Assembly: GCF_900096905.1 (NCBI RefSeq)
Contig: NZ_FMYI01000005.1
Location: forward strand, 124,001 to 188,000
DNA length: 64,000 nt
From: Pelagirhabdus alkalitolerans
Lineage (GTDB): Bacteria; Bacillota; Bacilli; Bacillales; Amphibacillaceae
Reading direction: 5' to 3'
Shown: positions 16,350-24,084 of the stretch, in pieces
How positions within the stretch are numbered: position 1 is the stretch's first letter
How the letters are laid out: every line of letters starts with the position of its first letter
The notes under the pieces: model-generated
Told to the model about the DNA's origin: nothing
Seen by the model: the letters and a program-made list of their open reading frames with translations, nothing else
Database searches by the model: none
Position numbers and translations under genes: made by a program

Positions 16350-17078
16350 TTATACGGTACGCCTTCTTAGCACATTAAAACTCACTTGATCAGAACGGAA
16401 ATAATTTAATGAATATAAGACCGGACGATCATTTAAATCAAAGTGGGTTTGTTTTAAAATTAAAATCGGTGTATCTCGTTCAGATTTTAATATAGATGAA
16501 ATCTCTTTATGATAGCCAATTGTTTTAATATCAGCTTTTGCATAACTAATCGTGATCCCTGCATCATGCTGTAAGGACTCTAACATAGATTCGTGTTGAA
16601 GTTGGTAATCTTGATCCAATAAGTCTGAAGGAATTTTATCAATACAATACACAAGAGGTTCTTGATCTGCTTTACGCAATCTCTTGACTAGATAAACTTG
16701 CTCTTGTCCAGGTTCAAGATCTAACTCTTGAATATCCTCACTGTGCGCATCTGTAAATCCCGTGTACAACCATTCAGTTGCTGGCTCTTTACCTTCACGT
16801 CTAATCATATCCGTTATACTAAAAAGTTCTTCTAGTCCTCCTGAGAAAACGGGTTTTTTATTAACAAACGTGCCGATGCCATGCCTTCTAATAATAACAT
16901 TCTCTTCTTCTAAAATTCGCAAAGCTTCTCTTAGCGTGTTACGTGATACACGAAATTGCTTAGCGAATTCCATTTCTGAAGGCAAACGTTCACCTGGTTC
17001 TAATTCTCCGTTATTAATTTTTTCTTTAACTTGTTCGATCACAAATAAATAACGCGGTGCCTGATAATTATACTCCAT
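16350..17078 (-). CDS. GntR-family (HutC/UTRA) regulator of the nucleoside operon
   Basis: A 242-residue regulator. The N-terminal winged helix (about residues 5-70) contains GERLPSEMEFAKQFRVSRNT and IRRHGIGTFV. A UTRA ligand-binding domain follows (about 90-235), ending in YFRSDQVSFNVLRRRT, typical of HutC-subfamily proteins that sense small metabolites. The ATG at 17078 is chosen because AAGGAG lies nine bases ahead; the longer frame to 17111 adds Cys-rich residues not seen in the family. Candidate operators lie before pdp and before this gene. The effector could be a (deoxy)nucleoside or sugar phosphate, or a substrate of the adjacent oxidase; the sequence does not decide this. Confidence 0.9.
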   Translation of the reverse strand: MEYNYQAPRYLFVIEQVKEKINNGELEPGERLPSEMEFAKQFRVSRNTLREALRILEEENVIIRRHGIGTFVNKKPVFSGGLEELFSITDMIRREGKEPATEWLYTGFTDAHSEDIQELDLEPGQEQVYLVKRLRKADQEPLVYCIDKIPSDLLDQDYQLQHESMLESLQHDAGITISYAKADIKTIGYHKEISSILKSERDTPILILKQTHFDLNDRPVLYSLNYFRSDQVSFNVLRRRTV

Positions 17079-17116
17079 CCTGCTGCACTCCTTCTCACAT
17101 ACATTCGCCAAGCATC

Positions 17117-17130
17117 TGATGACGCTTTCA
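17117..17130 (-). promoter_or_regulatory. cre-like site before the GntR gene
   Basis: The minus strand reads TGAAAGCGTCATCA, 13 of 14 cre consensus positions, 39 bp upstream of the regulator start. Confidence 0.5.
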
Positions 17131-17192
17131 ATCGTCGCACAATTTATCCGCTTCCATTATAGCATGATTTAACCGTTAAACAAAGACTTGAT

Positions 17193-17209
17193 TTGTTGGA
17201 CGTTCAGCC
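17193..17209 (+). promoter_or_regulatory. Candidate GntR operator upstream of its own gene
   Basis: TTGTTGGACGTTCAGCC, matching the site at 16274-16290 (minus strand) at 15 of 17 positions. It overlaps the 3' end of the FAD oxidase gene and lies about 115 bp before the regulator start, a plausible autoregulatory position. Confidence 0.55.
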
Positions 17210-18337
17210 TCTAAAACGATCCATTTTGAACATGGCTAGGTCTACTTGAGTGGGTTGATCTGTCAGTCTATCTGCTAGCGCTTCTCCAAGTGCACTTGCA
17301 AATTTAAATCCGTGCCCTGAAAAACCCGCAGCAAAGTGAATACGCTTATCTTCAGGGTGTTGATCAATGATAAAGTCTTCATCCGGGCTCATTGTATAAA
17401 GACATGTCTTTCCTTTATTTAATTTTCCTGCTGCTTTTGGCATAAATGTTTTAAGAAACTCGCGAAGCATCTGTTCATCCTCTGGACGTGAGGTGAAATC
17501 TCGATCAAAGTGATCCGGGTCTACAGGTGTTCCATAATCATGTCGACCTAATTTCACACCAGAGCCATCAAAACTCGGAAAACCGTAGAACGTCCCTTGT
17601 TCTGATTCAAATGTGAATCCAGGAAACGTTGATGCATCAAAAGATGGATCTGATTCAAACCATCCAATTACTTGTCGTTTCGGTGTTAACTCAATATTTA
17701 AATTAAGTTCACGGAACCATTCAGCTTGATGAGCCCCTGTTGAAATAAGCACTTGCTTCGTTTGAATGTTTCCTTGATCTGTTTGAATGAATAGCTCCTT
17801 TTCTGTCTGCTTAATGGATTCAACAATCGTATTCGCTTGTAATTCGGCACCATTTTGAATAGCTAAATCTAAATAAAGTGACAAAGCTTGATCCACAAAT
17901 ACAACACCTGATTCTGGCTCAAAGCAACCACCATATGAATCATCGGGTAATTCAATCGAAGGATACGCTGCCTTTAAATCATCACGGTCCATATCTTTAA
18001 GTGGAAGATGATATGCTTGCGCACTTTTTCTAATTTCATTAAGAAAATGAGAATCTTTCTGAGCGATACTCAATATGCCTGTTTGTTTAAATATCGTATC
18101 GTCTGTCTTAGCTTGAAGATCATTCCATAATTTCTGAGCGTGACGTGCTAGAGGGGTATATGCCCTGCCTTCTCCATAAGCATGTCGAATGAGACGCGTC
18201 TCGCCTCCATGACTCCCCTGTTCATGAGGCGGTTTGTGTGCATCAATCATGAGCACACGTTGTCCTTTCTTGCTTAAGTAATAACCAGTTGAAATACCTA
18301 TCGTGCCTGCACCAATTATGACAACATCATAGACCAT
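17204..18337 (-). CDS. SoxA/N-methyltryptophan oxidase-type FAD amine oxidase
   Basis: A 377-residue flavoprotein of the monomeric sarcosine oxidase family, which oxidises secondary amines to aldehyde, amine and hydrogen peroxide. The dinucleotide-binding motif GAGTIGISTGYYL is at residues 9-21. GSHGGETRLIRHAYGEG matches the family's FAD/active-site segment, and Cys in GKTCLYTMSPDEDFIID is at the position that carries covalent FAD. The C-terminal AAGFSGHGFKFA is also typical. It lies upstream of the GntR gene in the same direction. Whether the substrate is sarcosine, N-methyltryptophan or another amine cannot be read from the sequence. Confidence 0.9.
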   Translation of the reverse strand: MVYDVVIIGAGTIGISTGYYLSKKGQRVLMIDAHKPPHEQGSHGGETRLIRHAYGEGRAYTPLARHAQKLWNDLQAKTDDTIFKQTGILSIAQKDSHFLNEIRKSAQAYHLPLKDMDRDDLKAAYPSIELPDDSYGGCFEPESGVVFVDQALSLYLDLAIQNGAELQANTIVESIKQTEKELFIQTDQGNIQTKQVLISTGAHQAEWFRELNLNIELTPKRQVIGWFESDPSFDASTFPGFTFESEQGTFYGFPSFDGSGVKLGRHDYGTPVDPDHFDRDFTSRPEDEQMLREFLKTFMPKAAGKLNKGKTCLYTMSPDEDFIIDQHPEDKRIHFAAGFSGHGFKFASALGEALADRLTDQPTQVDLAMFKMDRFRG

Positions 18338-18466
18338 TATTCATTTCACCTCTTTTTTTATTTCATCCTATCATAGATCACAAATGATAAACCATCCTCT
18401 TGTTGTGAAATGTCAGAAAAACGATTAAAATATAAGAATAGCTAGCAAATAAAGGGGGATATAAAC

Positions 18467-18970
18467 ATGAAACTACTACTAACTCTATTCGCGCTCTTTT
18501 TGTTAATCGGTTGCCAATCTGGCACTGATGAAGCAGATCAGACAGATGATGAAACAGAAGAGACAGAAACAATCGATGAATCTGATGATGAAAATGATGA
18601 ATCAAATGACGATAGCGAATCTGATGAGGATGAATCAGACGATGAAGATGTAAGTGAAGAAGATGAAGGCGAAACAGACGAAAACGGATCAAGTGGTGAG
18701 GACTATGAAGAACCTGAGACAGACCAATCGATCGGTGAAGATGGTTATTATAATGCAGATGACGCCGTTGTTTTAGTTGAAGAGTATTTAGAAGCTGAAG
18801 GACACCCTAGTGGTATGAATGTTCAACATGACGGACAAGATGATGAAGGAAATCACCGCGTTCAAGTATTTGAAGTTGTTGATCATGGTGAAGGCGATTC
18901 TCATACAGCCACTTACGGTTGGTACTTGGTTGATGAAGAATCAGGCGATGTACACGATTTATTTGATTAA
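18467..18970 (+). CDS. Highly acidic small lipoprotein
   Basis: A 167-residue predicted lipoprotein: signal MKLLLTLFALFLLIGC with lipobox LIGC, then about 75 residues composed almost entirely of Asp, Glu, Ser and Thr. A compact C-terminal domain of about 70 residues begins near YNADDAVVLVEEYLEAEG and ends GWYLVDEESGDVHDLFD. That domain resembles small PepSY-like secreted domains of Bacillaceae lipoproteins, but I cannot name a family. AAAGGGGG precedes the start. It is monocistronic with a terminator behind it. The linker probably extends the domain through the cell wall; acidity fits a saline habitat. Confidence 0.8.
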   Translation: MKLLLTLFALFLLIGCQSGTDEADQTDDETEETETIDESDDENDESNDDSESDEDESDDEDVSEEDEGETDENGSSGEDYEEPETDQSIGEDGYYNADDAVVLVEEYLEAEGHPSGMNVQHDGQDDEGNHRVQVFEVVDHGEGDSHTATYGWYLVDEESGDVHDLFD

Positions 18971-18977
18971 TAAAGTA

Positions 18978-19012
18978 TAAATCTCTCTAAGCAAACTGCT
19001 TAGAGAGATTTA
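18978..19012. terminator. Bidirectional terminator between two lipoprotein genes
   Basis: A 16-bp perfect stem (TAAATCTCTCTAAGCA / TGCTTAGAGAGATTTA) around a 3-base loop between convergent genes. Confidence 0.9.
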
Positions 19013-19016
19013 TTAA

Positions 19017-19967
19017 TTAGTTCAGATTAACAATGGTTGTAAGTTGATTCGAATCATCAATAAGGTGTAATTCATTAAACGCAAAATCCATCAACGTTAG
19101 CGCTAATGTTTCAATTAGATCATCACGTTTTGTCTCATCACTTATTTCGTAATAAACTTCTACACGTTCACCTTCTGTTTCAACCTCCTGAATCATCACT
19201 TCAGATGGAATAGCCGAGTCTAGATCAAATGATGCGTCAGGAACTTCACTCATAGCCGTAATCGTTTCATATAAATCGGCATTTGAATCAATCTCAGAAT
19301 CTAGTTTAAAACTCGGTAAATAAGTCCTCGTTTCGCTTCCTTCTAATAACTCCTCATCCGTTACTAAATAATAGCCTCGATTTGAATCAGTTTCAATAGA
19401 CATTGATTCAACCTGTCCAGTTTGACCATAATCGATTCCAGCTTGATCATCAACATAGAAGTTTAACTCTGTTATTTTGTAAAGAGAGCTAATGACTTCT
19501 AGAGTCTCAGTCAAGTGCATTTGCTCGGTTGAAGCTAGACTTGCGAGCTCGTGTTCATCTGTAAAGGTTAGCGTTGCTGTATCATCATCGATTGTTACAT
19601 CAACGAGTTCATCAAATGACTCCTGTATCGTAACATCACTTTCGATAAAAGATTGTTTCATACGTTCTTCAGTTGTTAAGTCATCCTCAGTGACATGAAG
19701 TCTAAACGCTAATAAATCATCTTGGTCGTACCAGAGCCATTCAACAATCGGTACAATAGATTGTGTATAGTTTTCTTCTTGATAGATTTCCGCTTCGTCT
19801 TCTTCAGAGGTATCTGTATCTTCATCTTCAAGATCATCAGTTGATTCTTCAGTTTCCTCAACTGGGGGTTCACTTTCTTCTTCAACTTGTGGTTCTTCTG
19901 TTTCTGTCGTCCCGCACCCAATTAGCAATAACATACTTACGATGCTGATCATCATTAATTTTATCAT
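19017..19967 (-). CDS. Acidic lipoprotein with GerM-like repeats
   Basis: A 316-residue predicted lipoprotein with signal MIKLMMISIVSMLLLIGC and an acidic Glu/Thr/Asp/Ser linker to about residue 65. The mature region contains two related stretches, one around ESFDELVDVTIDDDTATLTF and another around PSEVMIQEVETEGERVEVYYEIS. Each is followed by a conserved hydrophobic segment; this pattern recalls GerMN-type domains in surface lipoproteins, but the match is weak. The ATG at 19967 has GGGGG eight bases upstream; an ATG at 19982 overlaps that site. It is alone between its own terminator and a divergent permease gene. Function unknown. Confidence 0.78.
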   Translation of the reverse strand: MIKLMMISIVSMLLLIGCGTTETEEPQVEEESEPPVEETEESTDDLEDEDTDTSEEDEAEIYQEENYTQSIVPIVEWLWYDQDDLLAFRLHVTEDDLTTEERMKQSFIESDVTIQESFDELVDVTIDDDTATLTFTDEHELASLASTEQMHLTETLEVISSLYKITELNFYVDDQAGIDYGQTGQVESMSIETDSNRGYYLVTDEELLEGSETRTYLPSFKLDSEIDSNADLYETITAMSEVPDASFDLDSAIPSEVMIQEVETEGERVEVYYEISDETKRDDLIETLALTLMDFAFNELHLIDDSNQLTTIVNLN

Positions 19968-20151
19968 CGTTATAACCCCCATTTCTTTTTATAAATCTAT
20001 TATAGCAAACACTATCGTCATTTTGAGCGGTTTTAAGAAAAACTTGTATTTAACCATTTTGAATAGAGGAAAAAGTTTAAAAAGCGTGGAAATAGGCAAT
20101 GACGATAAGTGTACTAAAATTTTCTAAATGACCATGAAAGGCCTGATCAAA

Positions 20152-21234
20152 ATGAGTGAACGAAAAGCCTATCGTTTTTTAATTTATGCGGTATTAACCT
20201 TCACACTAATTTATCTATTGAACTTAACAAGCTTTGTTTTTGAACCAATCGGAGCACTCCTTGCAGCTATTGCTGTACCGATCGTTGGAGCGGGATTTTT
20301 ATTTTACATAACGAATCCCTTTGTAAATTTATTAGAACGTATTCGTGTGCCACGCCTTGTGGCCATTTTGATCGTTTTCCTTCTAATCGTGGCTTTAATC
20401 TTTTTCAGTGTTTATTTTATTATTCCCCCGATTCAAGAACAGATCAATAGTTTAATCGAAACAGCACCTGAAATACGCGAATCGTTTGAGGGCATTATTG
20501 ATATGTGGCGCAATCGACAAGATTTCATTCCTGAGGGCGCGCAAGAAACAATCAACAGCATGATGGACAATATCGGAGAATATGCAGAAGAAGCAGCGAC
20601 ATCTGTTTTTAGTTTTTTAGGCGCATTCTTTAGTTTTATGTTTTCTTTTGTATTAATTCCATTTTTCTTATTTTTCATGCTAAAAGATGGTGATCAATTC
20701 GTACCGTTCATAAGTGGATTTTTCAGTAAATCTAAAGCCGAAAGCTTGCAACGTTTATTAAATAATTTAAACGAATCACTTGGCTCATTCATCCAAGGAC
20801 AAGCACTCGTTAGCTTAAGTGTCGGAACGATGTTATTAATTGGTTATTTAATTGTCGGATTAGATTACGCTTTAGTCTTTGCAATATTCGCCTTGTTTAT
20901 GAATCTCATTCCTTATATCGGCCCTTGGTTATCCGCTATTCCCGCGGTCATCGTCGGGTTCTTCCAAGATCCAATGATTGGCGTCTGGACAGCAGTAGTC
21001 ATGATTATTGCACAACAAGTTGAAAGTAATTTAATTGAGCCGAATATCATGGGGCGTGTTCTTAAAGTTCACCCGCTCACCGTCGTCGTTATGATTCTGG
21101 CAGCTGGTGCGATAGTAGGGTTTGTTGGGCTTATCTTTGCCGTTCCAGCGTATGCAATTATTAAAACGACAGTTGAACACTTTTATGAAGAATACAAAAA
21201 AACACAACCGGTTGGAAAAAAGAATATTTGGTAA
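20152..21234 (+). CDS. AI-2E-family transporter (YrrI/TqsA-like permease)
   Basis: A roughly 360-residue membrane protein of the AI-2E/PurR-regulated permease family, with about eight predicted transmembrane segments. After the first three helices comes the usual amphipathic cytoplasmic or extracellular region (about 75-155). The conserved FALFMNLIPYIGPWLSAIPA, VESNLIEPNIMGRVLKVHPL and FAVPAYAI motifs lie in the C-terminal half. Members have been linked to autoinducer export and to Na+/H+ antiport; the substrate here is not predictable. I prefer the ATG at 20152 with a weak AAAGG site, since the ATG at 20128 lacks one; the first residues are uncertain. Confidence 0.88.
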   Translation: MSERKAYRFLIYAVLTFTLIYLLNLTSFVFEPIGALLAAIAVPIVGAGFLFYITNPFVNLLERIRVPRLVAILIVFLLIVALIFFSVYFIIPPIQEQINSLIETAPEIRESFEGIIDMWRNRQDFIPEGAQETINSMMDNIGEYAEEAATSVFSFLGAFFSFMFSFVLIPFFLFFMLKDGDQFVPFISGFFSKSKAESLQRLLNNLNESLGSFIQGQALVSLSVGTMLLIGYLIVGLDYALVFAIFALFMNLIPYIGPWLSAIPAVIVGFFQDPMIGVWTAVVMIIAQQVESNLIEPNIMGRVLKVHPLTVVVMILAAGAIVGFVGLIFAVPAYAIIKTTVEHFYEEYKKTQPVGKKNIW

Positions 21235-21236
21235 AT

Positions 21237-21279
21237 AAAATAAGCGAGCTCATCTCAAATGGACAGCTCGCTTATTTTT
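21237..21279. terminator. Terminator after the AI-2E-family gene
   Basis: AAAATAAGCGAGCT and AGCTCGCTTATTTTT form a 14-bp stem with a T-tail, just downstream of the permease stop codon. Confidence 0.85.
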
Positions 21280-21375
21280 GTGCGCGAAAATTTTGATTTG
21301 CGCGCGATATTTTATTTTTGCGCGCGATATTTTCGATTTGCGCGCGAAATATCAAATCTGCGCGCGAAACAGGTC
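21279..21375. repeat. Five-copy 20-bp tandem repeat rich in GCGCGC
   Basis: Units of the form TGCGCGCGA followed by an AT-rich half (such as TATTTTCGATT) start at 21279, 21299, 21319, 21339 and 21359, an exact 20-bp period. The first copy has T in place of the first C and later copies drift in the AT-rich part. It lies between convergent genes, immediately after a terminator. Function unknown. Confidence 0.85.
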
Positions 21376-21385
21376 TGTAGACTCA

Positions 21386-23506
21386 CTATTTCATACGCAT
21401 TAATCGCATGCTATTAAGTGAAACGAGTAGTGTCGCACCCATATCAGATAAAATCGCAATCCACAGCGTTAGCCAGCCCGGTACGACTAATAGAAGCGCT
21501 GCTAGTTTAATCAGTAAAGCGAACGTAATATTTGCTTTTATAATCCGAAGCGCTTTGCGTGAGAGTTTAATCGTAAACGGTAATTTTGATAAATCATCTG
21601 CCATCAGCGCTACATCAGCAGTCTCAAGTGCCGTATCCGTCCCAGCACCACCCATGGCTATACCAACTGTAGATGCAGCCAATGCGGGTGCATCGTTCAC
21701 ACCATCACCGAGCATCCCTACTGTTTGATAACGTTCTTTTAATTCCTTAATTCGTTTTAACTTATCATCTGGCATAAGCTCTGAGGCTACTTGCGTCACG
21801 CCGACTTGAGAGCCAATCTCTTGCGCTGTTCGGTCTACATCACCAGTGAGCATAATCGTCTGATCAATTCCTAATGCATGAAGCTTTTTAATCGTATCTG
21901 CACTCGATTCTCGGATACGATCTGCTACCGCTACAAGTGCGATCATTTCAGTTGAAGTACCAAACAACATAACTGTTTTACCTTCATCTTGCCGTTCTAT
22001 AATCATTCTCTCTAAATCTGGATTAATTATTTGACCTAAATCATCTTTAAATAATTTCACATTTCCTACATAGTATTCACGACCTTCAACTATCCCTCGT
22101 ATTCCTTTCCCAGTCAATGATTGAAATCTTTCAACCTCTCGTTTCGTAAAGTGACGATTAGTAGCTTCATTTAAAATGGCACCTGCCAATGGGTGTTGTG
22201 ACACATCTTCAAGTGAGGCCATAATATCAAACGTCTCATCTTCTGATTGCTCATCGGTTAAAACATGATAATCGGTCACGACAGGAATACCTTCTGTTAG
22301 CGTACCCGTTTTATCAAAAGCAATCGCGTTCAAACCTGACATGGCTTCTAAATAAACCCCACCCTTTATTAAAACACCCTTTTTCGCCGCATTGCCAATC
22401 GCTGAAACGATCGAGATCGGGGTAGAGACAACAAGTGCACAAGGACATCCTACGACAAGAACCGCTAATCCTTGGTATAACCACGCTTCAGCATTCAATC
22501 CCCATACTAACGGAGGCAATAACGCTACTAAAAAAGCGATTACCATTATTGCTGGTGTATAATACTTCGCAAAAAGATCGATAAATGCTTGTGCCGGTGC
22601 TCGTTCCGCTTGGGCTTCTTCAACAAGATGAATGATTTTTGAAATGGTTGTATCCTCTGATCGTTTGGTTACACGCACTTCTAAAAGCCCTTCTTCATTT
22701 AATGTTCCTGCAAACACCTGACTATCTTTTGTTTTTTCAACCGGGATCGATTCACCTGTAATCGCCGCTTGATTAACAGCAGATACTCCCTTTTCTACGA
22801 TCCCATCCATCGCTATTTTGCTACCAGGTTTGACGATCATCACGTCATCGACTTGAATATCTTTTACATTCACAAGCTGCTCTGAACCATTTCGCCTTAT
22901 TAAAGCTTGATTCGGTGCAATGTCCATTAACGAACGAATAGATTGACGTGCCTGGTCCATCGAAAAGCGTTCTAACTCCTCACTTAAGGCAAACAATATT
23001 ACAACAATCGCAATTTCCATCCATTCACCAATGATTGAACCGCCTATTACAGCAACGGTCATTAACGTTTTCATATCAAACGTAAGGTGTCGTAAATTAA
23101 TCAAGCCCGCCTTTAATAAATCCAATCCAGACACAAGAATCGATGTGACAAATAATAACACCGTCACAACATTCGTCTCACCATTAATAAAAAAGGAAAC
23201 AATTCCGATCAAAAGTAAAGCTGTAGCAAACAGTAAGGATTGGTAGCGTTTATAAAACGGTACGCGCTCTGTTTGTTTAGCGTCTTGATCAGAAGAGTCC
23301 GTCACCACTTTCAAATTCTCAAACGCTCCCGCTTTTTCTAACTCCTCAACCGAGGCCTCCCCTTCAATCGTTAACTTTGACGCACCGAAATTAACATGTG
23401 CTTCTTTAACACCTGGTAAGTGTTGCACGTTTTTTTCAAATGTTCCCGCACAATTCGCACACGAAAAACCTTCTATTTGATAGGTCTTTTTTTCTTCATT
23501 CGTCAC
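21386..23506 (-). CDS. cadA: Heavy-metal-exporting P1B ATPase (Cd/Zn/Pb)
   Basis: A 706-residue P-type ATPase expelling divalent soft metals such as Cd2+, Zn2+ or Pb2+. Order: one N-terminal metal-binding domain with CANC (Cys16 and Cys19), transmembrane helices, actuator TGES, the intramembrane CPC motif of transport helix 6 (VGCPCALV), phosphorylation site DKTGTLT, HP locus (SQHPLA) and the MLGDGVNDAPAL hinge. The CPC motif and ZntA/CadA-type ends fit the divalent-metal rather than the copper subgroup. It overlaps the 3' end of cadC by 11 bp, so the two are co-translated, and CadC presumably represses both. Confidence 0.95.
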   Translation of the reverse strand: MTNEEKKTYQIEGFSCANCAGTFEKNVQHLPGVKEAHVNFGASKLTIEGEASVEELEKAGAFENLKVVTDSSDQDAKQTERVPFYKRYQSLLFATALLLIGIVSFFINGETNVVTVLLFVTSILVSGLDLLKAGLINLRHLTFDMKTLMTVAVIGGSIIGEWMEIAIVVILFALSEELERFSMDQARQSIRSLMDIAPNQALIRRNGSEQLVNVKDIQVDDVMIVKPGSKIAMDGIVEKGVSAVNQAAITGESIPVEKTKDSQVFAGTLNEEGLLEVRVTKRSEDTTISKIIHLVEEAQAERAPAQAFIDLFAKYYTPAIMVIAFLVALLPPLVWGLNAEAWLYQGLAVLVVGCPCALVVSTPISIVSAIGNAAKKGVLIKGGVYLEAMSGLNAIAFDKTGTLTEGIPVVTDYHVLTDEQSEDETFDIMASLEDVSQHPLAGAILNEATNRHFTKREVERFQSLTGKGIRGIVEGREYYVGNVKLFKDDLGQIINPDLERMIIERQDEGKTVMLFGTSTEMIALVAVADRIRESSADTIKKLHALGIDQTIMLTGDVDRTAQEIGSQVGVTQVASELMPDDKLKRIKELKERYQTVGMLGDGVNDAPALAASTVGIAMGGAGTDTALETADVALMADDLSKLPFTIKLSRKALRIIKANITFALLIKLAALLLVVPGWLTLWIAILSDMGATLLVSLNSMRLMRMK

Positions 23507-23870
23507 GATCCTTCACCTCTCTAGCATGAATCACACCAATTGTAATTAACGTGTTCACATGCTCATCATCTAAAGAATAAAAATTTAACTTGCCTTCTTT
23601 TTTACTTTTAGCTAATCCCATTTTACGTAACTGACGTAAATGATGTGAGGCTGTAGCTGTTGATGCTCCAATAATATGGGCCACATCACACACACATAAA
23701 CGCTCTTCTTGTGATAAACAGTAAATGATTTTCAGACGGGTTTCATCACTCAACACTTTAAACATACCCGATACAGTCTTCAAATCCTCTGATTCGACAA
23801 GGGGTTTCAACCGGCCCACTTTCTCCTCATCAAACTGAAATATGTCGCATGTTTCTTTATCTTGAACCAT
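23496..23870 (-). CDS. cadC: CadC-type ArsR/SmtB metal-responsive repressor
   Basis: A 124-residue winged-helix repressor released from DNA by Cd/Pb/Zn. The recognition region reads IIGASTATASHHLRQLRKMGL. Cysteines at 8, 59 and 61 (ETC and LCVC) match three of the four thiolate ligands of plasmid pI258 CadC. The fourth (Cys11 there) is replaced by Gln12 in IFQF, which may change metal preference. The ATG at 23870 is used (AAGGAG ten bases ahead); GTG at 23876 is an alternative. It precedes cadA, and three palindromic ATTCAAA-type sites lie upstream. Confidence 0.93.
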   Translation of the reverse strand: MVQDKETCDIFQFDEEKVGRLKPLVESEDLKTVSGMFKVLSDETRLKIIYCLSQEERLCVCDVAHIIGASTATASHHLRQLRKMGLAKSKKEGKLNFYSLDDEHVNTLITIGVIHAREVKDRDE

Positions 23871-23890
23871 CAGCACACATCTCCTTTTTC

Positions 23891-23972
23891 ATTCAAACAC
23901 CCGTTTGATTATATTATCATTCTAATGCACGTTTGAATGTGTAGCAAGACTTATTCAAATATTGATTTGAAT
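23891..23972. promoter_or_regulatory. cadC operator region with three inverted repeats
   Basis: Three ATTCAAA...TTTGAAT-like palindromes occur: 23891-23910 (one end imperfect), 23920-23939 (one half degenerate) and 23953-23972 (perfect ATTCAAAT/ATTTGAAT arms). This matches the general operator form of CadC/SmtB repressors. Confidence 0.65.
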
Positions 23973-24084
23973 ATGACGTTAGTTTTGACAATTTAGGCTA
24001 TTTTGTGACAAAGATGTAATGCTTTTCATACAATAAAGTGATAAAATGTGACTATCTTATTCAAGAAATTAACTGGAAGAAAGT

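Noticed and set aside
21279..21375. Repeat array considered as a CRISPR-like array
   Set aside because: Units are contiguous with a 20-bp period and no unique spacers; no cas genes are nearby.
21408..21728. Open frame antisense to cadA
   Set aside because: It overlaps the strongly conserved C-terminal region of cadA and has a Ser/Ala-rich shadow composition.
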